Of a stretch of 64,000 bases of DNA, positions 63,301 to 64,000 are shown piece after piece. The stretch covers positions 1 through 64,000 of the forward strand of contig NZ_CAKZJO010000041.1 of assembly GCF_936943645.1 (NCBI RefSeq), written 5' to 3'. The translations under genes were made by a program, and so were the position numbers. Under the pieces are notes generated by a model, which was not told where the DNA came from, ran no database searches, and was given only the letters and a program-made list of their open reading frames with translations. The number at the start of each line of letters is the position of its first letter. The first letter of the stretch is position 1. The stretch comes from an uncultured Bradyrhizobium sp. (GTDB taxonomy: Bacteria > Pseudomonadota > Alphaproteobacteria > Rhizobiales > Xanthobacteraceae).

Positions 63301-63376
63301 GCCCAGGTAGCTCAGTTGGTAGAGCATGCGACTGAAAATCGCAGTGTCGGTGGTTCGATTCCGCCCCTGGGCACCA
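63301..63376 (+). tRNA. tRNA-Phe (GAA)
   Basis: Full cloverleaf: acceptor GCCCAGG/CCTGGGC, D-arm GCTC...GAGC, anticodon stem TGCGA/TCGCA with loop CTGAAAA (anticodon GAA), T-arm GGTGG-TTCGATT-CCGCC, and an encoded ACCA end. 76 bases. Confidence 0.97.
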
Positions 63377-63458
63377 ACGCTTTCACAGGCAAACTCATTC
63401 CGGAACCATCAGGTCCGATCGGCCGGCGCTTTCAGTGCCGCGGACGATTTCAAGCGCA

Positions 63459-64000
63459 TCAACCGGGAGACGTTGTTTCCGCCGTCTGCGTGATGCTCAA
63501 ATTATTGAACCCGTAGAGTGTGTAGGCGATCCCGAGCGGATTGAGGCGCCCGAGCATTTCAAGCCTCGACTCCAGCATCGCGGCGCCCGCCGTCTTGCCC
63601 GTGAGAAAGCGACGCAGAAACAGCGAGGCAAATTCAGCGGCGAGGTCCTCGTAAACCGGGATCTCCGTACCGATCGCGCCGGATGCCCCGCCGTCGCGGA
63701 CCACCGCCTCGATCAGTGGTGACAGCGCGTCGGGGCTGAATGCCGCGGTGTTGCAGCCGTTGAAGAAGACCAGCGGATGGCCCTTGAGCCTCAGCACACT
63801 GAAATCGCCGCGATAGAGCGCCCCGGGTTCGGGATCGGCGATGCCTTGCAGTTCGACATAGGGCTTTTCGATCGTCGGATCCGCGAGGCCGCCGCGGGCA
63901 TGACAGAAGAGATAGATGAGGGCAGCGGTGGCGCCCTTGAGGCCTGCCTTGAAAGCATCCCGATCCGTCGTTTCCAGCTGTACCGCGCTGCGAATGGCGT
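63459..64000 (-). CDS. CHAT-domain (caspase-like) protease, C-terminal part; N-terminus beyond the window
   Basis: The open frame runs through the right window edge; 179 residues are visible. The catalytic His is in LIYLFCHARGG, the catalytic Cys in PLVFFNGCNTAAF, at the usual spacing of about 50 residues, and the fold ends with FLRRFLTGKTAG and NPLGIAYTLYG, typical of CHAT (PF12770). CHAT proteases act in defence or signalling, often after an N-terminal repeat or sensor domain. The gene ends 82 bases after tRNA-Phe, on the other strand. Function depends on the missing part. Confidence 0.9.
   Translation of the reverse strand, partial: AIRSAVQLETTDRDAFKAGLKGATAALIYLFCHARGGLADPTIEKPYVELQGIADPEPGALYRGDFSVLRLKGHPLVFFNGCNTAAFSPDALSPLIEAVVRDGGASGAIGTEIPVYEDLAAEFASLFLRRFLTGKTAGAAMLESRLEMLGRLNPLGIAYTLYGFNNLSITQTAETTSPG

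Noticed and set aside
1..64000. CRISPR array, prophage, transposase or rRNA
   Set aside because: No regularly spaced repeats, no phage structural or integrase genes, no transposase and no rRNA sequence were found.

Overview
The window looks like a chromosomal segment of a Bradyrhizobium-type alphaproteobacterium (Nitrobacteraceae). The evidence is high GC content, the acpXL/lpxXL cluster for very-long-chain fatty acid on lipid A, CtrA with clustered GANTC sites, the psd-pssA pair, tandem kup genes, citramalate synthase, and several families of intergenic palindromic repeats of the kind common in Bradyrhizobium. No plasmid, phage or transposase gene is seen. Most of it reads as core chromosome; the right edge (a CHAT protease gene beside tRNA-Phe) and the repeat-filled stretch at 51.1-52.2 kb look accessory.

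Layout. 0-9.6 kb: a catabolic locus for a pyridine-type N-heteroaromatic compound, probably nicotinate. It has a two-subunit molybdenum hydroxylase with three fused c-type haem domains, a divergent operon with a 6-hydroxynicotinate-reductase-like protein, two accessory proteins and a periplasmic binding protein, and a convergent extradiol dioxygenase. Three palindromes in its two promoter regions suggest one shared repressor. 9.9-18.4 kb: HerA-like ATPase, MgtC, a P-type ATPase coupled to a 55-residue membrane protein, a ParB-like protein and several small unknown proteins. 18.6-22.9 kb: acpXL-fabZ-fabF2XL-fabF1XL-lpxXL, which builds the C26-C28 acyl chain and adds it to lipid A; FabF2XL has no cysteine at all. 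22.9-29.7 kb: rhodanese, aminotransferase and polyamine-type binding protein in one operon, then two kup potassium transporters. 29.9-37.5 kb: motA-motB, plsY, an RraA-like protein, pssA, psd and an Atm1-type exporter, so much of this block concerns phospholipid synthesis.

37.7-50 kb: LOG-family protein, azoreductase with divergent LysR regulator, cimA, cysS with a 37-residue microprotein and an acetyltransferase, a DUF2865 protein, and an aroG-dgkA-nadE operon. 50-56.4 kb: alpha/beta hydrolase, about 1.1 kb of non-coding repeats, an NDH-2-like flavoprotein, an AraC regulator, and an ECF sigma/anti-sigma pair separated by 15-bp tandem repeats. 56.7-59.8 kb: fliI-fliJ divergent from ctrA; the fliI start region is tandemly duplicated into tiny overlapping leader ORFs. 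59.9-64 kb: a DUF350/YjfM-like/glutathionylspermidine-synthase-like module, maf, yacG, tRNA-Phe, and the C-terminal half of a CHAT-domain protein that runs off the right edge.
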